This document shows positions 45,355 through 54,343 of a DNA stretch of 64,000 bases, piece after piece (positions within the stretch are counted from its first letter, which is position 1; every line of letters begins with the position of its first letter). Below the pieces are notes generated by a model. It did no database searches and was not told the DNA's origin. It worked only from the letters and a program-made list of their open reading frames with translations. The stretch is from NCBI RefSeq assembly GCF_003060885.1, contig NZ_QAIG01000005.1, forward strand, positions 1-64,000. The letters run 5' to 3'. Made by a program: the position numbers and the translations under genes. The DNA is from Pseudomonas sp. HMWF032. Its GTDB lineage: Bacteria; Pseudomonadota; Gammaproteobacteria; Pseudomonadales; Pseudomonadaceae.

Positions 45355-46221
45355 GTGAACCTGTTGCAGCACATTGCCCAGTCGCGCCCCCTGTTACGCA
45401 AGTCCGAGCTGAAGGTGGCGGATCATGTTCTGCTCGACCCGGCCTCGGTCATGCACAGTTCCATGGCCGAGCTGGCCCACAGTGTCGGCATCAGTGAGCC
45501 GACCATCGTGCGCTTCTGCCGGGCGATTGGCTGCACCGGCTTTCAGGACCTTAAGCTCAAACTGGCACAGAGCCTGGCTGCCGGCGCCAGTTTTGGCCAG
45601 TTCGCGATTCATGAAGACGATTCGGTGGCGGACTTCAGCCTGAAGATCTTCGACACCACCCTGCACACCCTGATCGAGGTGCGCGAGAAGCTCGACACCC
45701 AGGCCCTGCAGCAGGCCATTGCGGCGATCGCCAATGCGCAACGGGTGGAATTCTATGGCTTCGGTGCGTCCGGCGCGGTGGCAGCTGATGCTCAGCACAA
45801 GTTTTTCCGCCTGCTGCTGACTGCAGCGGCCTATTCCGACCCGCACATGCAGGCGATGAGTGCAGTGACCTTGAAGCCCACTGACGTGGCCATCTGCATT
45901 TCCCAGTCCGGACGCTCCAAGGACCTGCTGATCACTGCCAATCTGGTCCGCGAGGCGGGCGCGACGCTGATCACCCTGTGTCCGAGCCAGACCCCGCTGG
46001 CCGACCTGGCCACCGTCAACCTGGCCATCGATGTGCAGGAAGACACCGAAATCTACACCCCGTTGACTTCGCGCATTGCGCATCTGGTGGTGATCGACGT
46101 GCTGGCCATGGGCGTGGCCATGGCCCGCGGGCCAGGCCTGGTCAACCACCTGAAGAGCGTCAAGCGCAGTTTGCGCAGCCTGCGCTTGTCGCCCAAGGCG
46201 CACAAGAACAGCGACGACTGA
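45355..46221 (+). CDS. rccR: RpiR-family carbon regulator RccR
   Basis: 288 residues from GTG 45355. The N-terminal RpiR HTH domain (1-77) has SMAELAHSVGISEPTIVRFCRAIGC. The SIS domain (about 120-260) has VEFYGFGASGAVAADAQHKFFRL, ISQSGRSKDLL and CPSQTPLADLATVNLAIDV. From memory it is nearly identical to P. aeruginosa PA5438, the orthologue of P. fluorescens RccR. That protein senses the Entner-Doudoroff intermediate KDPG and controls carbon-flux genes. It is closer to RccR than to HexR. Divergent from zwf across a palindrome it may bind. Confidence 0.85.
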   Translation: MNLLQHIAQSRPLLRKSELKVADHVLLDPASVMHSSMAELAHSVGISEPTIVRFCRAIGCTGFQDLKLKLAQSLAAGASFGQFAIHEDDSVADFSLKIFDTTLHTLIEVREKLDTQALQQAIAAIANAQRVEFYGFGASGAVAADAQHKFFRLLLTAAAYSDPHMQAMSAVTLKPTDVAICISQSGRSKDLLITANLVREAGATLITLCPSQTPLADLATVNLAIDVQEDTEIYTPLTSRIAHLVVIDVLAMGVAMARGPGLVNHLKSVKRSLRSLRLSPKAHKNSDD

Positions 46222-46309
46222 TTTCATCATCGCGTTATCGCTTGGCCATCAAAGCGTCATCTAGGCAGCCGATGCTGGTACTCCCTTATTCAGCTTGGGA
46301 GTTGCCCCT

Positions 46310-46534
46310 ATGTCTGGCTATCTGGATCAACCGCAATCTCGTGAAAGCAGCGACGCCAAAGCCCGGCGCAAGCTGTTGGATCAGCGCCGTATGGAGTACC
46401 GCCGCGCCATTGAGAGCTATGCCGAGCAGCGCCAGTTGCAACAGCAGCTGGCGGATTATCCGGAGCTGATTGCGGTCAACTACCTGGCGGGCAAGCAGGC
46501 ATTGGCGCGGCAAAGCGTTCAGCCAGGGCGTTGA
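46310..46534 (+). CDS. PA3496-family small envelope-integrity-like protein
   Basis: 74 residues, start ATG 46310. Nearly all helical and charged: ARRKLLDQRRMEYRRAIESYAEQRQ, then LADYPELIAVNYLAG. The R-R-M-x-x-R-R-A-I-E core recalls the small PA3496 family, named for envelope integrity. The last 59 bp overlap the 3' end of the convergent LysR gene. Confidence 0.65.
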   Translation: MSGYLDQPQSRESSDAKARRKLLDQRRMEYRRAIESYAEQRQLQQQLADYPELIAVNYLAGKQALARQSVQPGR

Positions 46535-47438
46535 TCAGGCTGCGTTGATCGCGCACAAAGGCGAAAAACGCCTGGGCCACCGGTGACAGGTATTTGCTGC
46601 GCGGGTGTACCAGGCACCAGCTGCGCAGCAGCGGCAGCTCGGCCACCGGCAGTTCGCGCAAGGCGCCGCATTCCAGCTCGCGGCGCACGGCGTGGCGTGG
46701 CAGCAAAGCCAGGCCGAGGCCGGCGATGACACCTTCGCACTGGCTTTCCATGGAGCCGACTTCCAGGGTTTGCGCAAAGTGCGCGCGCTTCTGGTGGCAA
46801 TACTCCTCACAGGCCTGGCGTGTGCCAGAGCCGGCTTCGCGGATCAGCAGCGGAAATGCGGTGAGGTCCTGCAGGCTCAGCGGACCCTGCGTGCACAGCG
46901 GGTGATCGGGCGGTGCCACGGCGATGATCGGGTTATTCAGGAAGGGCAGAAACTCCAGATTCATGTCCGTCGGCACGCGTGACATGATCAGCAGGTCATC
47001 GCGGTTGGCGTTCAGACGCTTGAGCGCCTGGCTGTGATTGGTGACCACCAGCTGTAAGTTGACTTCTGGGTATTGCTGACGAAAAGCGGCGAACAGGTGG
47101 GGAGCGAAGTACTTGGCGCTGGATTCGATGGCCAGGCTCAGTTGCCCCTGCAGCGAGCCTTGCAGGTCAGCGAGCTGCATATCAAGGCTTTCCAAGCGGC
47201 CGAATATATCCGCACTGGCGCGCAGCAGGGCTTCGGCCGCTTCGGTCAGGTAGAGCTTTTTACCGACATAGTCGAACAGCGGCTGGCCGATCAGCTCCTC
47301 CAGCTGGCGAATCTGCAGGCTGACCGCCGGCTGGGTCAGGGCCATTTCCTCTGCCGCGCGGCTGTAGGAGAGGTGGCTGCACACCGAGCGGAATACCTGA
47401 ATCTGACGAAATGTCATACGCAACAGAGACTTACGCAC
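46476..47438 (-). CDS. LysR-family regulator beside pycA
   Basis: 320 residues from GTG 47438 (an ATG at 47417 is the alternative). The HTH lies at about 8-65 (FRQIQVFRSVCSHLSYSRAAEEM, LTQPAVSLQIRQLEELIG). The substrate domain follows with LSLAIESSAKYFAPHLFAAF and GVIAGLGLALLPRHAV. It is the counterpart of P. aeruginosa PA5437, which lies divergent from the pyruvate carboxylase genes as here. It probably controls pycA-pycB. Confidence 0.9.
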   Translation of the reverse strand: MRKSLLRMTFRQIQVFRSVCSHLSYSRAAEEMALTQPAVSLQIRQLEELIGQPLFDYVGKKLYLTEAAEALLRASADIFGRLESLDMQLADLQGSLQGQLSLAIESSAKYFAPHLFAAFRQQYPEVNLQLVVTNHSQALKRLNANRDDLLIMSRVPTDMNLEFLPFLNNPIIAVAPPDHPLCTQGPLSLQDLTAFPLLIREAGSGTRQACEEYCHQKRAHFAQTLEVGSMESQCEGVIAGLGLALLPRHAVRRELECGALRELPVAELPLLRSWCLVHPRSKYLSPVAQAFFAFVRDQRSLINALAERFAAPMPACPPGS

Positions 47439-47627
47439 GCTTATTACCTGTTTTTCGGAGTCGGGCAGTTCCAACTATAAGCTTTAGCTAATGCCTAGCC
47501 CAATAATTATTGATTTTGGTTAATCACCAAGCCGGCGTAGCGTGAGCGCCTGACCGCTTCTACAGCTGTGGTCACACGTCGACCGGTTTTGTCGGTTGCC
47601 TGCTCACGTGATCGAGGATGCTGGCTC

Positions 47628-49046
47628 GTGATCAAGAAAATCCTGATAGCCAACCGCGGTGAGATTGCCGTGCGCATCGTGCGGGCCTGTGCCGAAATGG
47701 GCATTCGCTCGGTGGCGGTATATTCCGATGCCGATCGCCATGCGTTGCACGTCAAACGCGCTGACGAAGCCCACAGCATCGGTGAAGAGCCGTTGGCCGG
47801 TTATCTGAACCCGCGCAAGCTGGTCAATCTGGCGGTGGAAACCGGTTGTGATGCGTTGCACCCCGGTTATGGCTTCCTCTCCGAGAACGCCGAACTGGCG
47901 GAAATCTGCGCCGAGCGCGGGATCAAGTTCATCGGCCCTTCGGCGGAAGTGATCCGGCGCATGGGCGATAAGACCGAAGCGCGGCGCAGCATGATCGCCG
48001 CCGGTGTGCCCTGCACTCCCGGCACCGAAGGCAACGTGGCGGATATCGCCGAGGCACTGCGCGAAGGTGACCGCATCGGCTACCCGGTGATGCTCAAGGC
48101 CACCAACGGCGGTGGCGGTCGCGGTATCCGCCGCTGCAACAGCCGCGATGAACTGGAGCAGGCCTACCCCCGGGTGATCTCCGAGGCGACCAAGGCCTTC
48201 GGTCGCGCCGAAGTGTTTCTGGAAAAATGCATCGTCAATCCCAAGCACATTGAGGCGCAGGTTCTCGCCGACAGCTTCGGCAACACCGTGCACCTGTTCG
48301 AGCGCGACTGCTCGATCCAGCGGCGTAACCAGAAACTGATCGAAATCGCCCCCAGCCCGCAGCTGACGCCTGAGCAGCGTGCCTACATCGGCGACCTGTC
48401 GGTGCGCGCGGCCAAGGCCGTCGGTTATGAGAACGCCGGTACCGTGGAGTTTCTGCTGGCCGAGGATGGCGAGCTGTACTTTATGGAGATGAACACCCGG
48501 GTGCAGGTGGAACACACCATCACCGAGGAAATCACCGGCATCGATATCGTCCGCGAGCAGATTCGCATCGCCGCCGGCCTGGAGCTGTCGGTCAAGCAGG
48601 AAGACATCATCCACCGTGGTTATGCCCTGCAGTTCCGCATCAATGCCGAGGACCCGAAGAACAACTTCCTGCCCTCGTTCGGCAAGATCACCCGCTACTA
48701 CGCCCCCGGTGGCCCCGGCGTGCGCACCGACACGGCGATCTACACCGGCTACACCATTCCGCCTTACTACGACTCCATGTGCCTGAAGCTGGTGGTCTGG
48801 GCGCTGACCTGGGAAGAGGCGCTGGCGCGCGGCCTGCGCGCCCTGGATGACATGCGTGTGCAGGGGGTGAAAACCACCGCCGCCTATTACCAGGAAATCC
48901 TGCGTAACCCGGAATTTCGCAGCGGCCAGTTCAACACCAGTTTCGTCGAGTCTCACCCGGAGTTGACCGAATACTCGATCAAGCGCAACCCGTCGCACCT
49001 GGCCATCGCCATCGCCACCGCCATTGCTGCCCACGCCGGCCTGTAG
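47628..49046 (+). CDS. pycA: Pyruvate carboxylase, biotin carboxylase subunit
   Basis: 472 residues from GTG 47628 (GAGGA nine bases upstream). ATP-grasp biotin carboxylase: IKKILIANRGEIAVRIVRA, GYGFLSENAELAEICAE, the glycine loop KATNGGGGRGIRR, EKCIVNPKHIEAQVL and the EMNTRVQVEHTITEE active site. It carboxylates the biotin of PycB with bicarbonate and ATP. The partner gene begins 16 bp after its stop, so this is the two-subunit enzyme that supplies oxaloacetate to the TCA cycle. Confidence 0.95.
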   Translation: MIKKILIANRGEIAVRIVRACAEMGIRSVAVYSDADRHALHVKRADEAHSIGEEPLAGYLNPRKLVNLAVETGCDALHPGYGFLSENAELAEICAERGIKFIGPSAEVIRRMGDKTEARRSMIAAGVPCTPGTEGNVADIAEALREGDRIGYPVMLKATNGGGGRGIRRCNSRDELEQAYPRVISEATKAFGRAEVFLEKCIVNPKHIEAQVLADSFGNTVHLFERDCSIQRRNQKLIEIAPSPQLTPEQRAYIGDLSVRAAKAVGYENAGTVEFLLAEDGELYFMEMNTRVQVEHTITEEITGIDIVREQIRIAAGLELSVKQEDIIHRGYALQFRINAEDPKNNFLPSFGKITRYYAPGGPGVRTDTAIYTGYTIPPYYDSMCLKLVVWALTWEEALARGLRALDDMRVQGVKTTAAYYQEILRNPEFRSGQFNTSFVESHPELTEYSIKRNPSHLAIAIATAIAAHAGL

Positions 49047-49062
49047 GGGAAGGAATCAGACC

Positions 49063-50871
49063 ATGAACAAGAAGATCACCATCACCGATACCATCCTGCG
49101 CGATGCCCACCAGTCGATCATCGCCACGCGCATGCGCCTGGATGACATGCTGCCGATCTGCGCCAAGCTTGACCAGGTTGGTTACTGGTCGCTGGAAGTC
49201 TGGGGCGGCGCGACCTTCGATGCCTGTGTGCGCTTCCTCAAGGAAGACCCCTGGGAGCGTCTGCGCAAGCTCAAAGCCGGCCTGCCCAACACCCGCCTGC
49301 AGATGCTGTTGCGCGGGCAGAACCTGCTTGGTTATCGCCATTACAGCGATGACGTGGTGCGCGCCTTTGTGGCCAAAGCCGCCGTCAATGGCATCGACGT
49401 GTTCCGCATCTTTGATGCGATGAACGACGTGCGTAACCTGCGTGTGTCCATCGAAGCGGTGAAGGCTGCCGGCAAACATGCCCAGGGCACCATTGCCTAC
49501 ACCACCAGCCCGGTGCACACCGTCGAGGCGTTCGTGAAGCAGGCCAAGGCCATGCAGGCCATGGGCATCGACTCCATCGCGATCAAGGACATGGCTGGCC
49601 TGCTGACGCCATATGCCACCGCTGATTTAGTGCGGGCATTGAAAGCGGAAGTCGACCTGCCGGTGTTTATCCACAGCCATGACACCGCCGGCATGGGCTC
49701 GATGTGCCAGCTCAAGGCGATTGAAGCCGGTGCTGACCATATCGACACCGCCATCTCCAGCTTTGCCTGGGGCACCAGCCATCCGGGCACCGAGTCGATG
49801 GTCGCCGCACTCAAGGGCAGCCCCTACGACACCGGGCTGGATCTGGCGTTGATTCAGGAGATCGGCCTGTACTTCCATGCGGTGCGCAAGAAGTACCACC
49901 AGTTCGAAAGCGAGTTCACCGCCGTGGACACCCGCGTGCAGGTCAACCAGGTGCCGGGCGGGATGATGTCCAACCTGGCCAACCAGCTCAAAGAGCAGGG
50001 CGCGCTGAATCGCATCAACGAAGTGTTTGCGGAGATTCCGCGGGTGCGTGAAGACCTCGGCTTCCCGCCGCTGGTCACGCCGACTTCGCAGATTGTCGGC
50101 ACCCAGGCGGTGTTCAACGTCCTCGCCGGCGAGCGTTACAAGACCATCACCAACGAGGTGAAACTCTACCTGCAGGGCCGCTACGGCCTGGCGCCGGGCA
50201 AGGTCAATGAGCAACTGCGCAAGCAGGCGATTGGCAGCGAAGAAGTCATCGAAGTACGCCCGGCCGACCTGATCAAGCCGGAGATGGCCAAACTGCGCGA
50301 GGAAATCGGCAGCCTGGCCAAGTCCGAAGAAGATGTGCTGACCTACGCCATGTTCCCGGATATCGGGCGCAAGTTCCTCGAGGAACGCGCTGCCGGCACC
50401 CTGACGCCGGAAGTGCTGCTGCCGATTCCGGAAGCCGGCGGTGTGGCCCCAGCCGGTGGTGAAGGTGTACCGACCGAATTCGTGGTGGATGTACACGGCG
50501 AAAGCTACCGCGTCGACATCACCGGTGTCGGCGTGAAGAGTGACGGCAAGCGCCACTTCTACCTGTCGATTGACGGCATGCCGGAAGAAGTGGTGTTCGA
50601 GCCGCTCAATGACTTCGTTGCGGGCAGCGGTGGCAAACGCAAACAGGCCAGTGCGCCGGGCGATGTCAGCACCAGCATGCCGGGTAATATCGTCGATGTG
50701 CTGGTCAAGGTCGGTGACACGGTCAAGGCAGGTCAGGCGGTGCTGATCAGCGAAGCCATGAAGATGGAAACCGAAGTGCAGGCGCCAATTGCCGGCACCG
50801 TGACGGCGGTACATGTGACCAAGGGCGACCGGGTCAACCCGGGAGACGTACTGGTGGAGATCGAAGGTTAA
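49063..50871 (+). CDS. pycB: Pyruvate carboxylase, carboxyltransferase/biotin carrier subunit
   Basis: 602 residues from ATG 49063 (AGGAA upstream). The HMGL-like barrel (1-300) has ITDTILRDAHQSIIATRMR, DVFRIFDAMNDVRNL, the metal His pair in VFIHSHDTAGMGS, and catalytic Lys in SIAIKDMAGLL. The conserved carboxylase domain (300-460) follows, and the biotinyl domain ends the protein with SEAMKMETEVQAPI (Lys in MKM is biotinylated). It transfers CO2 to pyruvate. An intrinsic terminator lies right after the stop. Confidence 0.95.
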   Translation: MNKKITITDTILRDAHQSIIATRMRLDDMLPICAKLDQVGYWSLEVWGGATFDACVRFLKEDPWERLRKLKAGLPNTRLQMLLRGQNLLGYRHYSDDVVRAFVAKAAVNGIDVFRIFDAMNDVRNLRVSIEAVKAAGKHAQGTIAYTTSPVHTVEAFVKQAKAMQAMGIDSIAIKDMAGLLTPYATADLVRALKAEVDLPVFIHSHDTAGMGSMCQLKAIEAGADHIDTAISSFAWGTSHPGTESMVAALKGSPYDTGLDLALIQEIGLYFHAVRKKYHQFESEFTAVDTRVQVNQVPGGMMSNLANQLKEQGALNRINEVFAEIPRVREDLGFPPLVTPTSQIVGTQAVFNVLAGERYKTITNEVKLYLQGRYGLAPGKVNEQLRKQAIGSEEVIEVRPADLIKPEMAKLREEIGSLAKSEEDVLTYAMFPDIGRKFLEERAAGTLTPEVLLPIPEAGGVAPAGGEGVPTEFVVDVHGESYRVDITGVGVKSDGKRHFYLSIDGMPEEVVFEPLNDFVAGSGGKRKQASAPGDVSTSMPGNIVDVLVKVGDTVKAGQAVLISEAMKMETEVQAPIAGTVTAVHVTKGDRVNPGDVLVEIEG

Positions 50872-50876
50872 CCTCG

Positions 50877-50930
50877 GAAGCCCCGGCTGTTTGAACAGGC
50901 ATTTGAATGGTTTTTTTGGGGCTTCTTTTT
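50877..50930 (+). terminator. Intrinsic terminator after pycB
   Basis: GAAGCCCC (50877-50884) pairs with GGGGCTTC (50918-50925). TTTTT follows directly. The loop is long (33 bases) and T-rich. It lies 5 bp past the stop. Confidence 0.75.
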
Positions 50931-50992
50931 ACACCACCGACGCTGCGTTTAGCGGCGCCGGCATGGGTTTTTAGGCCAAGTGCATGGGCAAG

Positions 50993-51110
50993 TCTCGCGA
51001 GCTAGAGTCATGCAAGGCGAAAGCAGGCGAGGACGCGGCGTGTACGAGTTGTACATGAGCATCCGAGCCTGCTTTCAACGCAGCAGGGCCGACGCGCAGC
51101 AGACGTTGCC
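50993..51110 (+). repeat. Dispersed structured repeat, copy A
   Basis: It begins TCTCGCGAGCTAGAGTCA and ends CCGACGCGCAGCAGACG. An outer stem GAAAGCAGGC/GCCTGCTTTC encloses a small hairpin TGTAC-GAGTT-GTACA followed by TGAGCAT. Copy B lies on the other strand at 54085-54300 with the same ends and equivalent hairpins. No coding sense. Between pycB and sbtA (50872-51316) I see only terminators and this element. Confidence 0.78.
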
Positions 51111-51135
51111 TGGGTGCTTAGTGCCTGAGTCCCCT

Positions 51136-51158
51136 AAGAGCCGTACGGCTCCTTTTTT
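51136..51158 (+). terminator. Intrinsic terminator upstream of sbtA
   Basis: GAGCC-GTAC-GGCTC followed by CTTTTTT, a clean Rho-independent form on the plus strand. It ends 26 bp past copy A of the structured repeat and insulates the downstream sbtA unit. Confidence 0.8.
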
Positions 51159-51316
51159 CGGTTATGCCCCGCTGTGCAGGGTTCTGCTGTTCTCGGCAGG
51201 AAACTGTGCAAAACTGCGGGTATCAGCACAACGCGTGGTGGGGGCATGACCTTTTATTCGAGCAGATGTGACGCGGCAAGCGTCTTAATGGCAGTTCAAT
51301 ACAGGAGCAATGCGCG

Positions 51317-52258
51317 GTGAGTCTGGATCCGGTGGTGCTGTTCTTTGTTTTCGGCCTGTTGGCGGGTCTGCTGAGAAGTGAGTTGAAACTGCCGCCAGCG
51401 TTGTATGAAACCCTCTCGATCATTCTGCTGCTGGCCATTGGTCTGCACGGTGGTGTGGAGTTGGCCGAGCAGGCCAGTTGGCAGTTGCTCGGGCAGGCGG
51501 CCTGGGTGCTAGGCCTGGGTGTGGCGCTGCCGCTGCTGGCCTTTGCTGTGCTGCGTGGCCTGGGCTTCGACCGGGTCAACGCCGCGGCAGTGGCGGCGCA
51601 CTATGGTTCGGTCAGCGCCGGTACGTTCGCCGTGGTAGTGGCGTATATGCTGGCCAAGGGCATCGAATTCGAAAGCTACATGCCACTGTTTGTCGCCATT
51701 CTGGAAATCCCGGCGATTCTGGTCGGCATCCTGCTGGCCAAGGGCATTGCCCGTGACACCGACTGGGGCGAGTTGGGTCGGGAGATCTTTCTCGGCAAAA
51801 GCATCATGCTGCTGCTCGGTGGCCTGATCATCGGTGCGATTGCCGGCAAGGAGGCGATCAAGCCGCTGGAGCCGTTCTACACCAGCATGTTCAAGCCGGT
51901 GCTGGCGCTGTTTCTGCTGGAGATGGGGCTGATTGCCTCCGGTCAACTCGGCTCGCTCAGGCAGTTTGGCCTGCGCCTGCTTGGCTTTGCCCTGCTGATG
52001 CCACTGCTGGGGGCGCTGATCGGCGCATTGCTCGGCCGCTTTATGGGCCTCAGCCTCGGCGGTACGGCGGTGCTGGCTACGCTGGCGGCGTCGGCGTCTT
52101 ATATCGCCGTACCGGCGGCCTTGCGTCTGGCCTTGCCCGAAGCCAACCCGTCGCTGTCGCTGACGGCGTCGCTGGGCATCACCTTTCCCTTCAATATCAT
52201 CGTCGGCATCCCGTTGTACCTGATGCTGGCCGAACAGCTGATGGCCTGGGGGCTCTGA
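51317..52258 (+). CDS. sbtA: SbtA-family sodium-dependent bicarbonate permease-like protein
   Basis: 313 residues from GTG 51317 (AGGAG nine bases upstream). About ten membrane helices in two inverted halves, with HGGVELAEQASWQLL, GSVSAGTFAVVVAYML and ATLAASASYIAVPAALRLALPEANPS. The last one is the helix-break pocket that in SbtA holds substrate and sodium. SbtA imports bicarbonate. In a heterotroph the bicarbonate could feed pyruvate or other carboxylases, but the actual substrate is not proven. A PII-like SbtB gene follows immediately. Confidence 0.8.
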   Translation: MSLDPVVLFFVFGLLAGLLRSELKLPPALYETLSIILLLAIGLHGGVELAEQASWQLLGQAAWVLGLGVALPLLAFAVLRGLGFDRVNAAAVAAHYGSVSAGTFAVVVAYMLAKGIEFESYMPLFVAILEIPAILVGILLAKGIARDTDWGELGREIFLGKSIMLLLGGLIIGAIAGKEAIKPLEPFYTSMFKPVLALFLLEMGLIASGQLGSLRQFGLRLLGFALLMPLLGALIGALLGRFMGLSLGGTAVLATLAASASYIAVPAALRLALPEANPSLSLTASLGITFPFNIIVGIPLYLMLAEQLMAWGL

Positions 52259-52259
52259 A

Positions 52260-52562
52260 ATGGACGCGCATATCCGCACCCTGCTTACCGTGATCTGCGA
52301 AGCCGCGCTGGAGAAAAAGCTGGTGGCTGACCTGGAACAGCTCGGCGCGCCGGGTTGGACCATCTCCGATGCCCGTGGCCGGGGTGGCCGAGGCGTGCGC
52401 AGCGCCGGCTGGGACACCGAAGGCAATATCCGCGTGGAAATCATCTGCACCCGCGATGTCGCCGGGCGTATCGCCGGCCATCTGCAGGCGCGCTACTACG
52501 CCAACTACGCCATGGTCTGCTACCTGGCCCAAGTGGAAGTGCTGCGCCCGGAAAAGTTTTAG
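52260..52562 (+). CDS. sbtB: PII-like SbtB regulator
   Basis: 100 residues. The ferredoxin-like fold of PII proteins: RTLLTVICEAALEKKLVADL, GAPGWTISDARGRGGRGVRS (the T loop, GRG segment binding nucleotide), VRVEIICTR-like NIRVEIICTRDV, and YYANYAMVCYLAQVEVLRPEKF at the end. SbtB binds adenine nucleotides and gates SbtA. The start codon is 1 bp past the sbtA stop, so the pair is translationally linked. The C-terminus overlaps the convergent lipoprotein gene by 4 bp. Confidence 0.85.
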   Translation: MDAHIRTLLTVICEAALEKKLVADLEQLGAPGWTISDARGRGGRGVRSAGWDTEGNIRVEIICTRDVAGRIAGHLQARYYANYAMVCYLAQVEVLRPEKF

Positions 52563-52954
52563 CGGCGCAGGCGATGGGCGGTGCGCAGTTCCAGCAGGTC
52601 TTGATAGGTGCAGGTCTGCGGTGCTTCGCCGGTCAGATCAAAGCAGCGTTGGCCGAAACCCATTGGCCAGTAAGCGATGCCGACTGGTGGCCAAAAGATC
52701 GAGGCCACTCGGAAACGGCTCTTCAATTTGCCAGAGCGAATGGTATTGGCCTGATTGTCTTCGATACGGTAGGGAATACCTGCGCTAGCGCCCCAGGAGA
52801 AGGGACGGCTGCGGACAAGCCCCTGGTTGTTCTTCGCCGGTCGTTCGTTGATCACCAGGGTGCTGTTTTCCGGCAGTTTGAACCAGGCGCCGGTGGAGCA
52901 GCCTGCACAGGCTAGGGCGATAAGTAACAGGGTGCTGAAGCGGAGTGCGGACAT
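52559..52954 (-). CDS. Lipoprotein of unknown function
   Basis: 131 residues. The lipobox is ACAGC with Cys at about residue 19. The mature part has WFKLPENSTLVINERPA, then FSWGASAGIPYRIED, and ends with a Cys pair (QRCFDL, QTCTYQD). The final Arg-rich residues overlap the sbtB stop. Similar small lipoproteins are common in Pseudomonas. Function unknown. Confidence 0.75.
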   Translation of the reverse strand: MSALRFSTLLLIALACAGCSTGAWFKLPENSTLVINERPAKNNQGLVRSRPFSWGASAGIPYRIEDNQANTIRSGKLKSRFRVASIFWPPVGIAYWPMGFGQRCFDLTGEAPQTCTYQDLLELRTAHRLRR

Positions 52955-53171
52955 GCGTGTCGATCCTTATGGTCATCCGTGAACATTCACGAGCAGGCGT
53001 CAATCTGGCCATTGGCCAGCTGCGCGGGCGCGCAATATACCCAGTTTTGATCGGGTTTGCCTGTGCCGGGGGTGTTCCTGAAAAGTATTCCGGCCCCGGC
53101 TGTGATCAGCGTCTTGCCGCCAGCGTCTAGCCACAGAGCCCGGGCGTCTGGGCGCCGCTAAGGGCCTGAGC

Positions 53172-54080
53172 ATGCAAGCGCTGTTGAATGAAATTATTGA
53201 TCAAGTCCGCCCGCTGATCGGGCAAGGGAAAGTGGCCGATTACATCCCGGCGCTGGCCGATGTGCCGGCCAACCAGCTGGGCATCGCGGTGTACAGCAAC
53301 GACGGCGAGCTTTACTGCGCCGGTGATGCGCATACGCCGTTCTCGGTGCAGAGCATTTCCAAGGTGTTCAGCCTGGTGCAGGCGATTCAGCATTCCGGCG
53401 AGTCCATCTGGCAGCGTCTGGGCCATGAGCCGTCCGGCCAACCCTTCAACTCGCTGGTGCAGCTGGAGTTCGAGCGTGGCAAGCCGCGCAATCCATTTAT
53501 CAATGCCGGCGCCCTGGTGATCTGCGACATCAATCAGTCGCGCTTTGCCGCGCCGGTGCTGTCGATGCGCGACTTCGTGCGCCGTTTGGCCGGCAATCCC
53601 GAGGTGGTGGTGGACCGGCACGTGGCTGAGTCGGAATACCAGTACCGTGCGCGCAACGCGGCGGCCGCCTACCTGATGCAGTCCTTCGGCAATTTTCACA
53701 ATGATGTGGAAGCGGTGCTGCGCAGCTATTTCAGCTACTGCGCGCTGCGCATGAGCTGCGTCGACCTGGCGCGGGCCTTCTGTTTTCTGGCCAACGATGG
53801 CTTCTGCAAGCACAGCGGTCAACAGATCCTCAGTGCGCGGCAGAGCAAGCAGGTCAACGCAATCATGGCCACCAGCGGCCTGTATGACGAGGCAGGCAAC
53901 TTCGCCTACCGCGTCGGCCTGCCGGGCAAGAGTGGTGTTGGCGGCGGTATTGTCGCCGTGGTGCCGGGGCGTTTCAGCGTGTGCGTGTGGTCACCGGAGC
54001 TGAACGCCGCCGGCAACTCCCTGGCCGGGATCAAGGCCCTGGAGCTGCTGAGTGAGCGGATCGGCTGGTCGGTGTTCTAG
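53172..54080 (+). CDS. glsA: Glutaminase (serine-dependent beta-lactamase fold)
   Basis: 302 residues, usual length. Catalytic SxxK is in [14 protein letters not shown] (Ser and Lys four apart). Other family motifs: [28 protein letters not shown], the [21 protein letters not shown] block, [25 protein letters not shown] split motif, and [18 protein letters not shown] at the end. It converts glutamine to glutamate and ammonia. It stands alone, but asparaginase and an amino-acid symporter lie a few kb downstream. Confidence 0.95.
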   Translation: MQALLNEIIDQVRPLIGQGKVADYIPALADVPANQLGIAVYSNDGELYCAGDAHTPFSVQSISKVFSLVQAIQHSGESIWQRLGHEPSGQPFNSLVQLEFERGKPRNPFINAGALVICDINQSRFAAPVLSMRDFVRRLAGNPEVVVDRHVAESEYQYRARNAAAAYLMQSFGNFHNDVEAVLRSYFSYCALRMSCVDLARAFCFLANDGFCKHSGQQILSARQSKQVNAIMATSGLYDEAGNFAYRVGLPGKSGVGGGIVAVVPGRFSVCVWSPELNAAGNSLAGIKALELLSERIGWSVF

Positions 54081-54084
54081 CGCG

Positions 54085-54300
54085 TCACGATCTGTTGCGC
54101 GTCGGTGATACTGCGTTAAAAACAGCCTCGGAAGCCGCTTGCGGCTAACGCGCTTCAGCACGACCCGAAGGGCGAGTGAAGCGAGTCATGCTCATTTACA
54201 GTCGTAAACTCGCGTGCGAGCCCAGTCCGCTTCCTCGGCTGCTTTGACCAGCCGGAGGCTGTTACTACGTAGCGCCTTGTCTCACTCTAGCTCGCGAGAT
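54085..54300 (-). repeat. Dispersed structured repeat, copy B (larger)
   Basis: On the minus strand it begins TCTCGCGAGCTAGAGTGAG and ends with CCGACGCGCAACAGATCG, matching both ends of copy A. The outer stem is AACAGCCTC/GAGGCTGTT. The inner hairpin is TTTAC-GACT-GTAAA, again followed by TGAGCAT. It carries about 100 bp more than copy A. It fills the gap between glsA and the deaminase gene (54081-54343). Confidence 0.75.
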
Positions 54301-54343
54301 CGTAAACCCGCCCTGGGTGTCGTGGATTAGCCGACTACGCGTT

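Noticed and set aside
45355..46221. HexR
   Set aside because: The sequence follows the PA5438/RccR type (start VNLLQHIAQSR, SIS block HKFFRLLL) and lies by pyc genes, not by edd/glk.
47604..49034. 476-codon minus-strand frame opposite pycA, and similar long frames opposite pycB (49627-50814), thrS (6036-7226), the COG0523 gene (13683-14861), the ligase (22322-23785) and the aminotransferase (24096-25253)
   Set aside because: All are antisense shadows of well-conserved genes and show no domain or start-site support.
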